The position numbers and the translations under genes were made by a program. The notes under the pieces were generated by a model. The model searched no databases, was not told the origin of the DNA, and was given only the letters and a program-made list of their open reading frames with translations. From contig NC_037321.1 of assembly GCF_000143535.2 (NCBI RefSeq), positions 1,984,001 to 2,048,000 of the forward strand: 64,000 nt of DNA, read 5' to 3'. Source of the stretch: Botrytis cinerea B05.10 (taxonomy: Eukaryota > Ascomycota > Leotiomycetes > Helotiales > Sclerotiniaceae). Of the stretch, positions 36,750 to 49,831 are shown piece by piece (position 1 is the stretch's first letter; every line of letters begins with the position of its first letter).

Positions 36750-39142
36750 TACCAAAATTTACCACCGGTATGGTAGAAATAATCCACACAATGTCTTAGC
36801 ATATCAGATCTACTTCCCTCTCCTTCATTGACAAAGAAAGAAAAATAAACTTGAAGCTAACATATCAAGATCTTAGTCTTTCGAAGCGTTGTAATTCATT
36901 GTTCTTTAAATGGATGGGCTTCGCCTGCGTACGACCTCGATTAGCTTCCTCTCTACCACCGATGACTCCTTTCTACTGTCGACAATTTCTCTCTATCACT
37001 ACGGATAACAGAAATTCAGACCTTCAATATACAAAGCTTTTTGCACGAAGAGGCTTTGAGTTGATCAACAATGCTTCTTTTGATAGCATTGAGGCTCGCC
37101 CCCAGATCATCCGACATTTTTGGCACTAGAAAGGAATAGGAATAAATGGAAGGCTATTTTAGGGCGATACCTCAGTCAAGACGCCTGTCATAATTACCTT
37201 TAGGATATTCGAATCCTTGATGACTTCGATGTGTCATCCAGTACAGTTATTTGCGCTATGATTTTTGTGCGATGTAAGTTAGGTCCTCACACCTTCTACC
37301 ACTTGGATAGTTAGGAGTATGTGATACCCAGCTATACTGCAATTATAGTTTTTGTATTCTTTTATTCTTGTCTACGACTCTTTTTCTTCTTTACTCCAGC
37401 TTCAAGCGGTACGATTTAGCCACTCGCTTCTTTTTCCTCTATAGGATATAAGAGCGTGCGATACCTAATGATTTTACTATCACGACTTTTTGATGAGATA
37501 CGGAAATACTATCATCTAAGCCTAAATACCACATGATTCATGATCATAACTCTCCTTTGATTTATTATTTTGGTACATCAGTTTGGGTGTTATTTAGGGA
37601 CATTATTTTGGCATATTATTTTGGGGTGTTACTTAAGGACATCATTTGATAGGAGCAGATTATTTGTCATTTTGTTATCGAGTGTTGCGTGCGAAAATTC
37701 TGTATTACGAAAAAGATAAAGGCGACCGGTGGGATAGGAAAAGGTTTTGAATATTCCTTTTGGAGAAATCATGTATATTAAACCCCCTGAGTTCTCACTA
37801 GATGAGAGTTCCTTTCTATCGGAAGCTACAAAAAAAGTTTAAAAACCCCAAATGGGGAACTATAATAAGACTTCTAAGTGATTTGATGATTTGAAAATCG
37901 TAAACTTGTTCCGGTGAAACGAACTAACTAATATCGCAAAATTATATAGCTTTCCTTCGCTCTTCCAAAAATTTCCTGGAAATTCTCGTTCATTACGTCT
38001 ACGACCGAAGTAATATCTAACGATGTAAAATTCTTACAAAATTCTCATAGTACTATGATAACCCTTAGACTATCTCCTCTTGTCTCATAACTATACTCAT
38101 AATGACAATGAGGGGAGGTGATTATCTCGCTTGATCTCGAATTAGCTGCACGCAATGACCTCGCTTAGCTCTTTGCAGGGTTTTTTTCCCCCACACTCTA
38201 CTCCCTTTCTTATTCTGTATTTGAATTTCTCTCTCTTGTTTTGTCTTTTCCTCCTTCTCCTATTATCTCTCTCATTACAAAGAAGACCAGAAACCCATAA
38301 AATCACTCTTCCCCACCATCCCATCCCACATTCCCCTCCTCTACAATAATCTTCCCCCCTCCCCCCCTCACTACTACTAACACAAATTCAATCATCCATT
38401 ATACTTCCTCTCCCTACAATACCTATCTCTCTAACCGCAGAGTCTCATCACCTCCCAAAATCTCTAAATATCTTCATCGCCTCTTCATCCCCGTTTCCTT
38501 TCATACATACATACATACATACATACATACATACATACATACAACTAGCCAAAGTGTACTTTAAACCCTTGTATCAACACGTCTCTACATAGCTCCAGCC
38601 CAAGACACATATATATCAAAGAAAAGGATATCATATGATTTCTATCAACTAATTAATAGATAGATAAAAAGATATACATATACTACTCATTATAATCCAC
38701 CATCTCAATCGTATTAGAAAAAAATGAGGAAAAGGAAAGAGGTCATGATGACACACGGGCAGACGTATTGAATGATAATATAAAATACGAAGGGATTGAA
38801 AATCATGGTTTATTCTTATTTATTTTCTTACTACTAGAGTATAAGAAGTGTATTTTTATGATTAGAAGATCAGTGACTGACTTTGACATTACACTTATTC
38901 ATTATGAGATTAATATTTTCTTAAAAGTTTGGAGGATTTTGATTACTGTGAGGAGATGGAGGAACTGTAGGGAATGAAAACAGTAGTCATAATCTCCATA
39001 CATGCATCAGGAGAGAAGAGAGGGCAAAGAGAAATATATTTAGGAATACTAATTGATTGATCTTATAGTACTTCTAATTTGAATGATATTACTACCCTTT
39101 TCCTTTACACCTTATCCTCAAATTTCTTCATTTTTTCCCACC
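36750..39142. other. 2.4-kb gene-poor region
   Basis: There is one weak frame at 36913-37129 (71 codons from ATG, MGFACVRPRLASS...) without family resemblance. From 38180 to 38560 the + strand is CT-rich, with a (CATA)n microsatellite at about 38503-38541. The right end is the 3' flank of the phosphatase gene. No supported gene. Confidence 0.4.
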
Positions 39143-41064
39143 TTATGAGGTAGCCGTGTTAGCTGGAGGACTGGTACACGTTGATATAGATGTCCACTAT
39201 AATTAAGTCATTGCCATTAGTATGAGTACCAAACATCCTTACATTTACCGAAAGAATGACTATGAAAGTAACAAGAGTACTTACAGGAAGAGAAGAAGTT
39301 GAGGTTGGAGTTCCGGAAATGGTTTCAGCTTTAACCAAGACTGGAATAATAGATCCGGTTACTAAGCTGAAGACTTGGTGGTGTAGAACTGTATGTTATA
39401 AGTTAGTACTGTGCGACATTTCAAAATGAAATGAACTAAATATTGCATGGAGATGGATATGGCATCAACAGTCTCTTAATGACACCTCTCAAGAGATCAG
39501 TTTGGATTGAGTTATTCACCCATCCCAACCGTGGTCCGAACTTTTCCACAATGACCTGTTTTTCCATGGAAAGAACATCGAGCAATATATATATATATAT
39601 ATATACATGCCTTTCCACTCAAGAAAGCAACAACCCAACGCAAAAATCAAGCAAAGAAATAGAAAAATCATACCTCTCAAAATACTAGCAATTTCTCCCG
39701 AATGACTTGTAATACTCAACCAAGTATGATCATCACTTCCAAAAACATCGTCCAAAACCTTCTTACTTCTAATGTCCTGATCGATAGAAACCTCACCCTC
39801 TAATGCCTTCCAGAATGGATCATTCTCCGCGAATCCTTTCTCAATTTTGTATGAAGGGAATGATTCATGGATGAAAGTGCGGTTACTTCTTCGATCACAA
39901 GTATGACCAGAAATACCTTCTCTGAAGAGTTCTTTAATCAACGGCTTGAAAGGACGAGATTTAGGAAGGGGAAGGGTGGAGAATGTAATATTGGATGTTT
40001 GGAGACAGCGATAGAGCGGAGAGGTGTAGTAAGATTGGGGGAGGGGAATGTTCTGAAGCTGGATGCGGGAAAGCCAGTAGTTGGATGCTTTTTGAGCTTG
40101 AGCAATCCCCTTAGGATCTAAATGAGCATCTGCCCACTGAAAAATGTTAGATTCCTCTTGATAAATTCAGAGGCAGGGTGTCCAATAGTTCCAACTGCAA
40201 TCCAACAACAAAAATTATCAAATCTCCAAACCAATTAAAACATTCAAATCATTTGAGGTATTGAAATATTGGATTTGACTGGAACATTGGACCATTTTCA
40301 GATTTCCAATTGCTTTTGGACATTCAGAACCTTACATTGCTGGACTGCAGTCCGGACTATTGGATAGCCTGTTCAGAGGTAGATGGTGGACTCGTGATAC
40401 GTACTGTGACAGTGGCATTGCCATCCAATTCGGAATAGTAGCACTACAATCATTAGTTTCATCTCGCAACTAGATTTATTTTGTCCAGAAGTACATACAT
40501 TCCACTACATTCACCATTAGCAATCATTTCATCAATATGACTTTGGAATATAAAAACTTACAGCAGGAGTTCCATAATAAGTTTCAGCAGCATTATGCCA
40601 TCCTTCACCATGTCTCCCCATGAACAAAACTTTATAGTTCACATTCTTCTTCGAATTCTTATTTAAAGACGTCACATATTTCTCAAATCTTTCCCATTGA
40701 CTTGTACCATTAGAAGCACGGGAATCCGTAGGATAAGTTCGATTTATGAGACCAAAATTCCATTGAGTCTATGAATATGACGAGATTAGCCTTGTAAACC
40801 TAACATATGTGCAATGATAGAGATCACGATCCAGAGACGGAGAAAGACAGGAATTCATACATAATCGAAAGTCGACGGAACGGTCGTCGCTTCATCTTGT
40901 AAAAAGAACCCCGGTACAGCAGTATAGTTTATCCAACTCTTACCATGCGATCCGGAGTTTGATCGAGCATCATAATAAGGAGCTGGAGTAGCATGAGGGA
41001 ACTGAGCACCCGGGGCCGCCCCCGCGATCGAGAGAAGACTTAACCAAATCGTCAACGAAAACAT
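39143..41064 (-). CDS. Histidine phosphatase superfamily (phosphoglycerate-mutase-like) protein
   Basis: Exons 41064-40861, 40768-40562, 40504-40499, 40443-40405, 40136-39674, 39388-39285, 39196-39143, giving 358 aa. The start MFSLTIWLSLLSIAGAAPGAQ looks like a signal peptide, so it is probably secreted or vacuolar. The catalytic phosphohistidine motif is VLFMGRHGEGWHN; substrate-pocket parts include SPLYRCLQTS, REGISGHTCDRR and the second active-site His in ITSHSGEI. Fungal relatives include yeast Pmu1-type phosphomutase-like proteins; these act as phosphatases more often than mutases. The third exon is 6 nt. The fourth intron is 268 nt because a hAT-like MITE sits in it. The Ser/Thr-rich C-terminal tail (TPTSTSSLPWTSISTCTSPPANT) may be glycosylated. 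Confidence 0.9.
40174..40371. mobile_element. hAT-like MITE inside an intron
   Basis: A 198-bp element starting CAGGGTGTCCAATAGTTCCA and ending with the reverse complement of CAGGCTATCCAATAGTCCGG, continuing as imperfect inverted repeats for about 30 bp. It is flanked by a perfect 8-bp direct repeat TTCAGAGG (40166-40173 and 40372-40379), the hallmark of hAT transposition. No coding capacity. Without it and one repeat the intron is 62 nt. Confidence 0.9.
40499..40504 (-). other. 6-nt microexon (codes Trp-Asn)
   Basis: TGGAAT lies between the acceptor AATGTAG and donor GTATGT. The flanking introns are 57 and 55 nt, each with a CTAAT branch site. Including it makes YYGTPA-WN-CYYSELDGN, restoring the W(D/N)xY motif of the family. 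Skipping keeps the frame but loses the Trp. Confidence 0.85.
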
Positions 41065-41929
41065 CACGACAAACGACACAATAATTGATCTTAAAAACCG
41101 ACACCTGAAATATGCCAATGCCAAGAGTAGGAATTCATCGTCCTTTTATAGACAGATAAAAAGTTAATCTCCCCATGCATCTAGGATACACATTGGAATC
41201 CATCCCAAAGATGGTAAAAGTAAATTATCTCTGCAGACACACAAAGTTCGGATGAAGTTGAGGTCCTATGGTTGATGCACGTGGAGGAGAATATCCCACT
41301 TGGCTTATGAGGAAAAAGCGGGGTCTATCCATGAATATTGCGGAGATGCTTCCTGTGTGGTGAGTGAAGCCGGAGGGTTGTACAGCTCAACACGTGATGC
41401 GTTGAGGAAATGAAAGGAAGAAGAAATCAAGCAATGTCGTATAGATTCCCTCCGAGATCTTCAATGGCCCCCAGAATGTTTGTTTCGCTGTGAGTTGTGC
41501 CGTTCGAATTGGCGGGAGAGATCAAAAATCAAACGAGATATCTCTCACGTGATCATCCGAAATGTCCAAGAGCTGGCAGGTTTTAAGTTTAATCCAGCTC
41601 GTACAATCGATGGAACGACATGCATGTTATCCAAATGCTAGAACTCAAAACTAGAGCGATAATGAAAAGCATTCAGGAGATTGAAGAATAAACTCGCCTT
41701 ATCGGGTAAGAATATCCATCTTTCCTCTGATTCGCCGGATAAGATTAACACTTCACTCGAGCATGAGGGGATTTGCAAGCCCGCATATTTCATACATACA
41801 TCTCAACGACATCCATCCCAGCGACTTATTTGATACAAATAAATCTAGACAAGAAGATCCCTCGATTTTCAGACTCCTCACTCGATCAGTCTACGGTAAT
41901 CTTCTAGGCACTTCATAACATACCTGCTA
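41065..41929. promoter_or_regulatory. Divergent promoter region, phosphatase and MOSC genes
   Basis: 865 bp between the two start codons. On the minus strand, a TTTCAG acceptor-like site just upstream of the phosphatase ATG (near 41107) hints at a 5'-UTR intron. No coding signal. Confidence 0.4.
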
Positions 41930-43587
41930 ATGACGACGAATACGTCCCACGCCGGAGGCATGGCAACCTCGGAATCATTTCTCGATTCCTTGTGGGAAAT
42001 GATGGAAAAGACCACTGACTACATAAATACAATACACATACCCATACTAGGAGAATGGTCATTCCGATCGATTTTCCAAATTGTGTTGATATGGTATCTT
42101 GTAATCCGGCTATCGACTCGAAGTACTCAGCTGGAGGAATATAGGAAACGGCTTGGGAAAGCCGAAGCGCAAATTCAAAGGGATGAGGAATCCCGACAAG
42201 AAGTTGCAGAGATGGCTTCAGATCTCAAGGGGATGCTGAAAGAGAAATCGGGATTGCTGGAGAATAGTCAAGAGCTGGCTTCGATTGTGGAAAAGGTGGA
42301 TGGGATTTCCATGGCCACGGCTACTGCGCAACAAACAAATCCTTCTAAATCGATATCTGCTCCATCCGGCCCAGAAATGACTATTAGTCAAGTGAGTCAC
42401 ACACTCCATTCCAAAAATCACAATTCGACTAACACCACCCACAGCTCTACATCTACCCCATCAAATCTCTCCGAGGATGTTCACTCCCCTCGGCCACTCT
42501 AACCAAAGAAGGATTTTCCTACGATCGCAAATTCATGCTGCTCCGCGTGCGCGACCCCAATTCCAAATGGGGTCCGTATCAAAATATGCACGTTCCCGAG
42601 TTTCCAGAAATGGCCTTATTCCACACCTCCATCACAGACTCCACTCTGCACGTAACCTACCACGCCCCCCCCTCCTCCTCCTCCTCCTCACCAACTCCTC
42701 CCCCTCCCCACCCCACTCTAACCATCGACCTCTCCCCCACCACCCTCTCTCACCTCCCCAAAATCTCAATCACTATGCACAAAAGCCCCATCACAGCCTA
42801 CGACATGGGAGCCCCCTACAACAACTGGTTCACGCAATATTTCGGGTACCCCGTACTCCTCGCCTACGCAGGCGCCAACCGCCGTCTCGTACTCGGCAAC
42901 ATCCCCGGAAAACCCGCAACCTACACCCCCCCTCTTCCTACTCCAACGCTCCTCCACAAAATCCCGCTCCTCAATTCCCTCCTCCCCACCCCCGCCCCCT
43001 CATCCTCATCCTCATCATCATCCTCATCCATAATCTTCAACGACTGCGCCCCCTACCTCATCATCACCCAATCCTCCTGCGACGACGTGACCAGCCGCAT
43101 CCCCGCCCCAGGCCCCAAAATGGACATTACAAAATTCCGCGCCAACATCATAATCTCCGGTTCTCCGCACCCCTACGATGAAGATTACTGGGGCGGTCTA
43201 ACCTTCTCCTCCTCCTCCTCCTCCTCCCCCAAAAAAGAAATCCTCCTCACCGCCAACTGCGGACGCTGCGTCTCCCTAAACGTCGACCACGAAAAAGGCA
43301 TCGCCGCCCCCAAAGACCAAGAAGTCCTCAAACTGCTCATGAAAGATCGCCGCGTAGACCCAGGCATGAAATACAGTCCCATATTCGGGCGCTACGGATT
43401 TCTCGGAAATGGCAATGCAGACGAAGGACAAATACTGAGAGTTGGCGACGCAGTGCAAGTTTCGAGACGAAATAAAGAGAGGACGAGATTTTGTGAGATT
43501 TTTTATTTTTTTTCCTTCTTTTTCTTCCTCCTTCCTTCCGCTTATAACAATGACCCCCGAAACCCAGAATCTAATAACTCAAGCTAA
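41930..43587 (+). CDS. MOSC-domain protein (mARC-like, membrane-anchored)
   Basis: Exons 41930-42391 and 42445-43587, giving 534 aa as read. A single membrane span (FRSIFQIVLIWYLVIRLS, about residues 45-62) precedes a coiled coil (LEEYRKRLGKAEAQIQRDEES). Splicing then creates the MOSC N-terminal barrel start ISQ-LYIYPIKSLRGCSL, followed by YDRKFMLLRV. The MOSC core has FNDCAPYLIITQSSCDDV, KFRANIIISG, ANCGRCVSLNVD (putative Mo-cofactor cysteine region) and PIFGRYGFL, VGDAVQVSRRN. Relatives bind molybdenum cofactor, as in the mitochondrial amidoxime-reducing component. Two serine runs (near 42667-42690 and 43002-43029) interrupt the domain. The last 20 residues (CEIFYFFSFFFFLLP...) look like translated intron: a GTGAG donor follows RTRF at about 43489, so the true 3' end is uncertain. 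Confidence 0.87.
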
Positions 43588-44547
43588 TCACATATCCACA
43601 AACATCAGACTGGCCCGGTATCTCCACCTAACACCTAACGATCCTCTCAAAATTTATCATCACACCTAGCTATCTATTCTGGAGATAAGTATTAAATAGA
43701 AGAAGATAAACCAGACATTTATTAGTATCCACCATCTACCATCTACCATCTATTCACCATCTAACAACAAGCAAACAAACCAATCAGATAGACTAGACGT
43801 GAAGAAGAAAAGTGCAAATTCATTTATTTATGTATCTATTCATCCATACACACACACACACACACACACACAATGCATTCATTCATACACACGTATACAA
43901 AAAAAAATGTATTTAAATTTGTTTTATTTCATCTCAACTCATCTCATATCATCTAATCTTATTTCTTCCCTTCCCCTTTCTTTTATTCGTTAACCTCCCC
44001 CGCCCCTTCCTGTCCCACCCCCACAATCCAAATCCAAATCCAGATAATTGCTCATCTCATCTCATCTCATTCCTCCAAACATGAAAAACATAAACTTTGG
44101 TATCATAACATTATGCATGTATGCGCATCCAAATAATTTCTCCAATCAATCAATCCATCACACAATCCATTACCACAAACAAATCTATCCCTCAACAAAA
44201 TTCCACAAAATCCTTTCTGTCATCCATCCATACATCCCCCTATTAAATGCAAATTCCCCCAATTTGCCAATAACCAAACCATGCGTCCGTCCATCCCCGT
44301 CCCATGCCCCAAATACACGCATGCTATGGGTATATCGAGAAAAAAGAAGGGTCGAACGCCTGCCAGTTCAGCTACAACCAAACCAAAACAAAGCCAAATT
44401 CGACAAAAAAACAATATTTGCCGCCGATAGAAAAAGAAAGTCATAACGACATAACGGCATAATTCATTACTTTGTCATCTTCATCTCACCCCTTCTCGCC
44501 ACTTTTCCCACCACATTCTCAAAATCCACAACTTCACCTCCTCATAC
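43588..44547. other. Convergent 3' gap
   Basis: Between the MOSC gene (+) and the RhoGEF gene (-). It holds CCATC repeats, a (CA)n run at about 43850-43872 and CATCT repeats near 44051-44072. No gene is supported. Confidence 0.5.
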
Positions 44548-47500
44548 CTACTGAGGCGCCACAGCCCCAGCCCCAGCCCCTTCTTGCCCCTTCAACAATG
44601 TCCTCAATGTAAGAACCTCTCTCCTCAACCTAGCATTTTCTTTCTTAACTCTAGCAGCTTCCTCACTACTTTCTCTCATTCTCGTCACCAACTCTTCTTT
44701 CGCACTCATTGGTCCACCCACACCATTTCCATCTTCACCTCCAGCACCACCCTTCCTACTCGCTCTCAAAGCCTTAACAATCTTCCCCAATTCCGCATTA
44801 AACTTCTCATAAAGCAATTCATTTTCCGCACTACTCTCCTTATAAAGTTGATCCAATCCTTTAACCTTAAACTCACTCGCCTGTAGACTAACTTCCAACT
44901 CCTTCTTAACCGCATCATTTCTTTCATTCAAATCTTTCACAATATTTGGAATCTTTGTCTCCAACAACAAAACTGCTTCAGAAAGTCTAGCAATATCGGA
45001 AGTTCTAGGAATGGCAGAAACAGCATTTAATTTCGCCATTTCTTCACCAATCTTAGACAACTCATTTTGAAGAGAAGCTTCTGCTTCATTTATTGCTTTG
45101 GCTTCATTTTGTAAACGTTCGCGAAGTTTCTGTGGACTTTGAAGACGAAGACGTTGAGGAGATTTGATGGTTCCATTCAAGTTGTTTGCGTATGATGTTA
45201 TTGGACGAGAAGGATCGCGAGGAGTTCCACGAAGAGTAGGGATATTTGATGAGAGAGATACTGTTTTATTATGACCGGCTCGCCATTGTTCTTTGATGGG
45301 TGATGCGAATGGTGTAGAATCCAGGGAAGACATAATATTTTGTGCTCGTTCGGTTAAATTTCCCATGCTGCGATCAATCCGATCAGGAGAAGTGATGATG
45401 GGTAGGTTTTCTTTGAGAGCAGGTGAACTTCGGTACATTAAAGATCGATCTCTATCCATAATTGATCCATTTGCTGGGACTTTCGTAATCTTTAATGGAG
45501 ATGCTGGAACCTTTACAGGTGATGGAGTTCTTGGTGGAGAATTTGCTATTTTGTTTGGTGGTGTAGTCGTAGCAGGTTGTTGTTCAGGAGATGGAGTCAT
45601 TGGTCCAATTGTTGCTTGAGCCATCAAACTCTTAAGATCAGACAAAGAGCTTCGACGTTTCTTCTTTGATGATCTGGTAGTACCATTATCGTTCGAATCT
45701 TCAGGTGGTGGTGATGCGCCGATAGTACTAAGCCTTGATTTTGGTGCAATTGAATCAGAACTACCAGGTCGTTCATCAAATGCACCCATAACTGTAGGTC
45801 TATCACGAGATGCTGGTCGAGTTTTACGATCTGGTGATTCGATTGAATGAGCTCTCCCTAAAGATGGTTTTGATGCATATTGATCTCCAGTAGCAACACT
45901 ACGAGTAGTTTTACTCAATGTTCTCCAAACTGAAGGACGATGATCAGTATCTGATTTGGTACTAGCTTGACGAAAGACGGTATCGGCAAATCTTCTTCGT
46001 AATGATGTATTTGATGTAATAGATCCAGTGGCTGAATGTATTGATCGACTTGCCACAGAACCATAATTACTACCACCTCCAAGACCAATACCAGGTCCAG
46101 GTCCAAGATCATCAAATAATTTATCGGAATCTTCGACAACACGATCCAGTAAGTTAATGTAGTTGTGAGGTTCACCATCAACGACCAGTAACTCAGCAAA
46201 AGCAACAGTAAGAGAACCACGATCACCATCATTACCACACCCGTCCAAGAGATCGGCCAATAATTTGATGATGGCAATAAATGCTCTCCTATTTTGTGGT
46301 GCCATTTCTCCAAATATCAACCTGACGTATTCATTGAAATCTCCAGGGAATAGTTTGATGGATCTTTCTTGTAAAGCATCAAGAGAATCAAGTGACATGA
46401 CAGAACCCATTTGTTCTTTCCACGCCAATCGTAAGAACTTCTCAAATGCCACAAAAATGACATCAAAAGAAGTTTCAGAAGCTGCTCGAGTATCGAAAGG
46501 ATTTTCGATAAAAGTATTGTATAGAGCATTGACGGCCAATTCGTCAGCAGCTCCTCTGTTTCGTAAGTTCTTCCCAACAACATTTCCTTTTCTTGATTGA
46601 AGAGCTGCAATATATCCAGTGAAAGTTTCCTCCAGTCGAACAAGTGGATTAATCGGTCTACCCTCTTCAAAAGGAGCTCGAACACTACCTTTACCATCCG
46701 AGAAATCTTGTATTGAATGTAAAGATCTATTACTGGCCGTTCGAACGATTTGTGGCGATTCCAATGACGGAATCTTACCTATTATCATAGGTCGCGAGAT
46801 TTTACCAGGAGATGCAAGTCCATTGAGACTCGTAGTTGAGGGTGAACCTCCGAAACCACTATTGAGTAAACTAGAAAGAATTTTGACAGGAGAATGTGGT
46901 CGATAGGATTTGGATCTATCACCCTCACACAAAACGTCGATAGATTTTAGAATTTTCGAGTAGAAAGAGATAAAAGGTGCAGATAAGGCTGGATTACTGA
47001 TTTGATGTTGAAGTCGAAGTAAATCGGTTACTAAGATCATTAGTCGTATCCTCAAAAATAACATATAATCACTTACCTCTCTTTGCAAATGTAATCATCA
47101 AGTACTCAGGAAGTACTTCATCCACGTACACCCTATCATTAAGTCCATCTACCTCAAGTCTATATTTCTCTCCTCCTGCTAATGTTGTGACATTGGCTAC
47201 AATATCAACACCATAATGACCCACAGGAGCACCCTTTGTACCTTTCTCGTGATCAACAACTAAACGGACAGGGGCCGGTTCTCTCCGACCTTGAACCAAA
47301 TCATCAACACCTTCAGCAAAAATAGCACTATATAGATGAACTCCAGCCGGCCTAATCGATCGTAAACTCCATCTATCGGTTTCGCGTTCAGCCTCTGAAA
47401 ATCTTCCTTCAAGTCTAGCTTTGATCAACTCCTCGCCCAACCTAGATGCCTTTGCCTCGTAAGCTCCTTGTAAAACAAAGTTTCGGACTGTCGCAGCTTG

Positions 47501-49339
47501 ATTACGATCCCGTCCCATATTTGCATCCTTCAACTCATGCAAGGAAGTCAACCAAATGCATCGATTATCTTCAGATGACGTAACCCTAGTATCTCCAAGA
47601 ACATGCCAGCCGGTGAAAGAAAGGTCATAGAGATGTTTTTGTCCGCCAGCAGCTGCGGTAACTGATGCCATCATAGTCTGAGCAGAAGGTTTATCAATCT
47701 CCGCCATGACACCTCGAGCTGTTTGTAAACAGTCTTTATTCTTCTTCAACAAAACAATACAATCGGCGAAGAGTAAAAGTATACCTTCCTTGGTAATCCC
47801 TGCACTACTACCTGTCGTGACTTCGGCATGATATGGAGGTGGTAACTCAATCGTATCAACCGCTGTGATTAGACGTCCTTGAGGATGCAACGTAGAAGGC
47901 CAAGCGTCCACCAAATATCTTAGTCGGTTCACCACTTGCGACTTGTCAGCTGCTGGTGGATCAAGTGAACATATCGAAGTGATGATATCTCTAGCCTTCA
48001 ACATAGGTTGTAAAGCTGGATGTAGAACTGGGAGCGAATTGACAATATTATCAATAAAGAGACTGTATCTTGGTAATCTCTGAACTGGCTCAATTACAGC
48101 CGATCTCAAACGCTGTTCCCCGGTAGCTTGTACTCGACTTGAGAAGCTACTTGGTTGCTTCATGAAGCTCGAAATGATTTGTGGAAATTCCTGGCTAGCA
48201 TGGATATATTGTTGGTAACTCTCGGAAAATTGTGGGAACCATTCAAGTAAGACTTTGGCAAAGGCCAGTGCACCCGTAGGGTCCTTCAAACGACCCGAGC
48301 CACCATATCGAGATGAGGTGGAGCTGACTATTGGTGTTTCCAGATCTTGCATGGCTTCTTCCTCGGTTTCATCCATCACTTTTCGTATCGCTGATAAGAA
48401 GGTGGAATTAATTTGTAGGATTCGATCCAAACATCGTGGGAAGAGCTTTTGTAGATCATCTTCCGACGGACTGAAACTTCCAAACGCTCGACTTTTGGCT
48501 TTGGCTCGAAAATCATCCGCAATGTGATTGACCAATTCATGCATCTTTATAACGTAACGTTCTTCCGTATCGACCAATTCTCCCATCTCTCGTCGCAAAG
48601 CCATCTTTTGATCCTTCTGAAATGATTTACTTCGATTCAATGATGTCGGTTTCGAAGGGGCTCGACGTAGTTTCGTAGTGGGTAGGAATGCCACTTCTCC
48701 AAAGACCTTGACCAATGATGCATATGATCCATATTGCCTCAAAGTTAAATCTGGATATTCTTCCTCGTCCAAATCCCCCTCCAACTCTTGAAAAGGTGAA
48801 ATCGAACCCGGCGGCAGAACCAAATCCACATCCACGTAATTAATATTTTGTATTCGTAAAGCCGCTTCAATATCTCTCGTCACATCTGGCGTATTTTCCA
48901 CCCTCACCATCGAACTTGCCAAATCTGCCGCATGTTGTTCGCCGAATAATTTTGGTGCCGACCCTGGCCTCTGTTTCCTTGATGTATTCGCAACTTGTAA
49001 TATCAATCCACTCTTCACCACCTCTGGCAACTCTTTGAAATATTTGAATAGGCCGAATGCCAGACCGCGACATAGCTCGTCTCCTTGTTTATCGCGCGGG
49101 AGATAGTTGACCGATTCGTATAGCGGTGAGTTTGGTGAAATGGTTATGCGCTGGTAAGATTGAAAACCTGCAGCGGTGAAGATGTGAAGTTGGATTCGAG
49201 AACTATTGAGGGTCGAATTGGTGGTGGTAGAAGGACCATGATATATGAGGACGGGTAGGTTGGAGAGGTGAGGGTCGTGTGTGTAGAAGAGATTGAGGTG
49301 ATCGAGGGACAAAGCCAGCTCATCTGTAACTCGAACCAT
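44548..49339 (-). CDS. bud3: Bud3-like RhoGEF (DH domain), septation/polarity factor
   Basis: Exons 49339-47077 and 47030-44548, giving 1581 aa. The DH (RhoGEF) domain lies at about residues 245-470. It starts ALRREMGELVDTEERYVIKMHELV, with the conserved helix RLRSAVIEPVQRLPRYSLFIDNI. It is followed by a PH-like or Bud3-specific region (TKEGILLLFADCIVLLKKNKD; LSFTGWHVLGDTRV). The second half is mostly disordered Ser/Pro/Arg-rich sequence with predicted coiled coils near the end (LLETKIPNIVKDLNERNDAVKKELE; AARVKKENARLRREVLTLRTLL). In filamentous fungi, Bud3 homologues act as GEFs for Rho4 or Cdc42 at septation sites. The assignment rests on domain order and size and on recall, so 'large DH-domain GEF' is certain and 'Bud3' likely. 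A single 46-nt intron joins AGA-G to TA-ACC. Confidence 0.88.
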
Positions 49340-49768
49340 GGTGTGAGCTACTCAAATGTGAGAGGTTGTAGCGATGTTGAATTAGGAATGGGATTTGAGG
49401 GTATGAAATGGAACGGTATGGGATGGTATGGTTCCGAAGTTCGTGGGTCTCTTTAATGTGTGGCCTCCTTCATGGCGAATGGAATGAAATAAGTACCCTT
49501 TTTTTTCTTCTTTTCCCTTTCTCAAGATTATTTGGGATGAGGTTGAAGAACACACGATCAAAAGAACAGATGATTGCTTTACCCTTGTTTGGTTGATTGA
49601 AAAGATTGTGATGATGTTTTTTGACCAATCTCAATCAAAAAGAAGGTAAAGTATCTGGTGGTGGGTATTGATTTGTGGTATGGAATTCGCTGAACCCGAC
49701 TGGTGGATTGATTGTATTTGATATTGTACAAACAGACAAGGAGACAAGCAGATGGACAGACGGACAGC

Positions 49769-49831
<63 letters not shown>

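Noticed and set aside
36913..37129. 71-codon + strand frame MGFACVRPRLASS...
   Set aside because: Composition is unremarkable, no motif; left as unsupported.
38503..38541. Regular repeats considered as a CRISPR-like array
   Set aside because: They are 4-bp microsatellites without spacers; the genome is fungal.
42477..43181. 234-codon + strand frame rich in Arg/Pro/His
   Set aside because: Out-of-frame shadow of the MOSC gene, caused by its C-rich codons.
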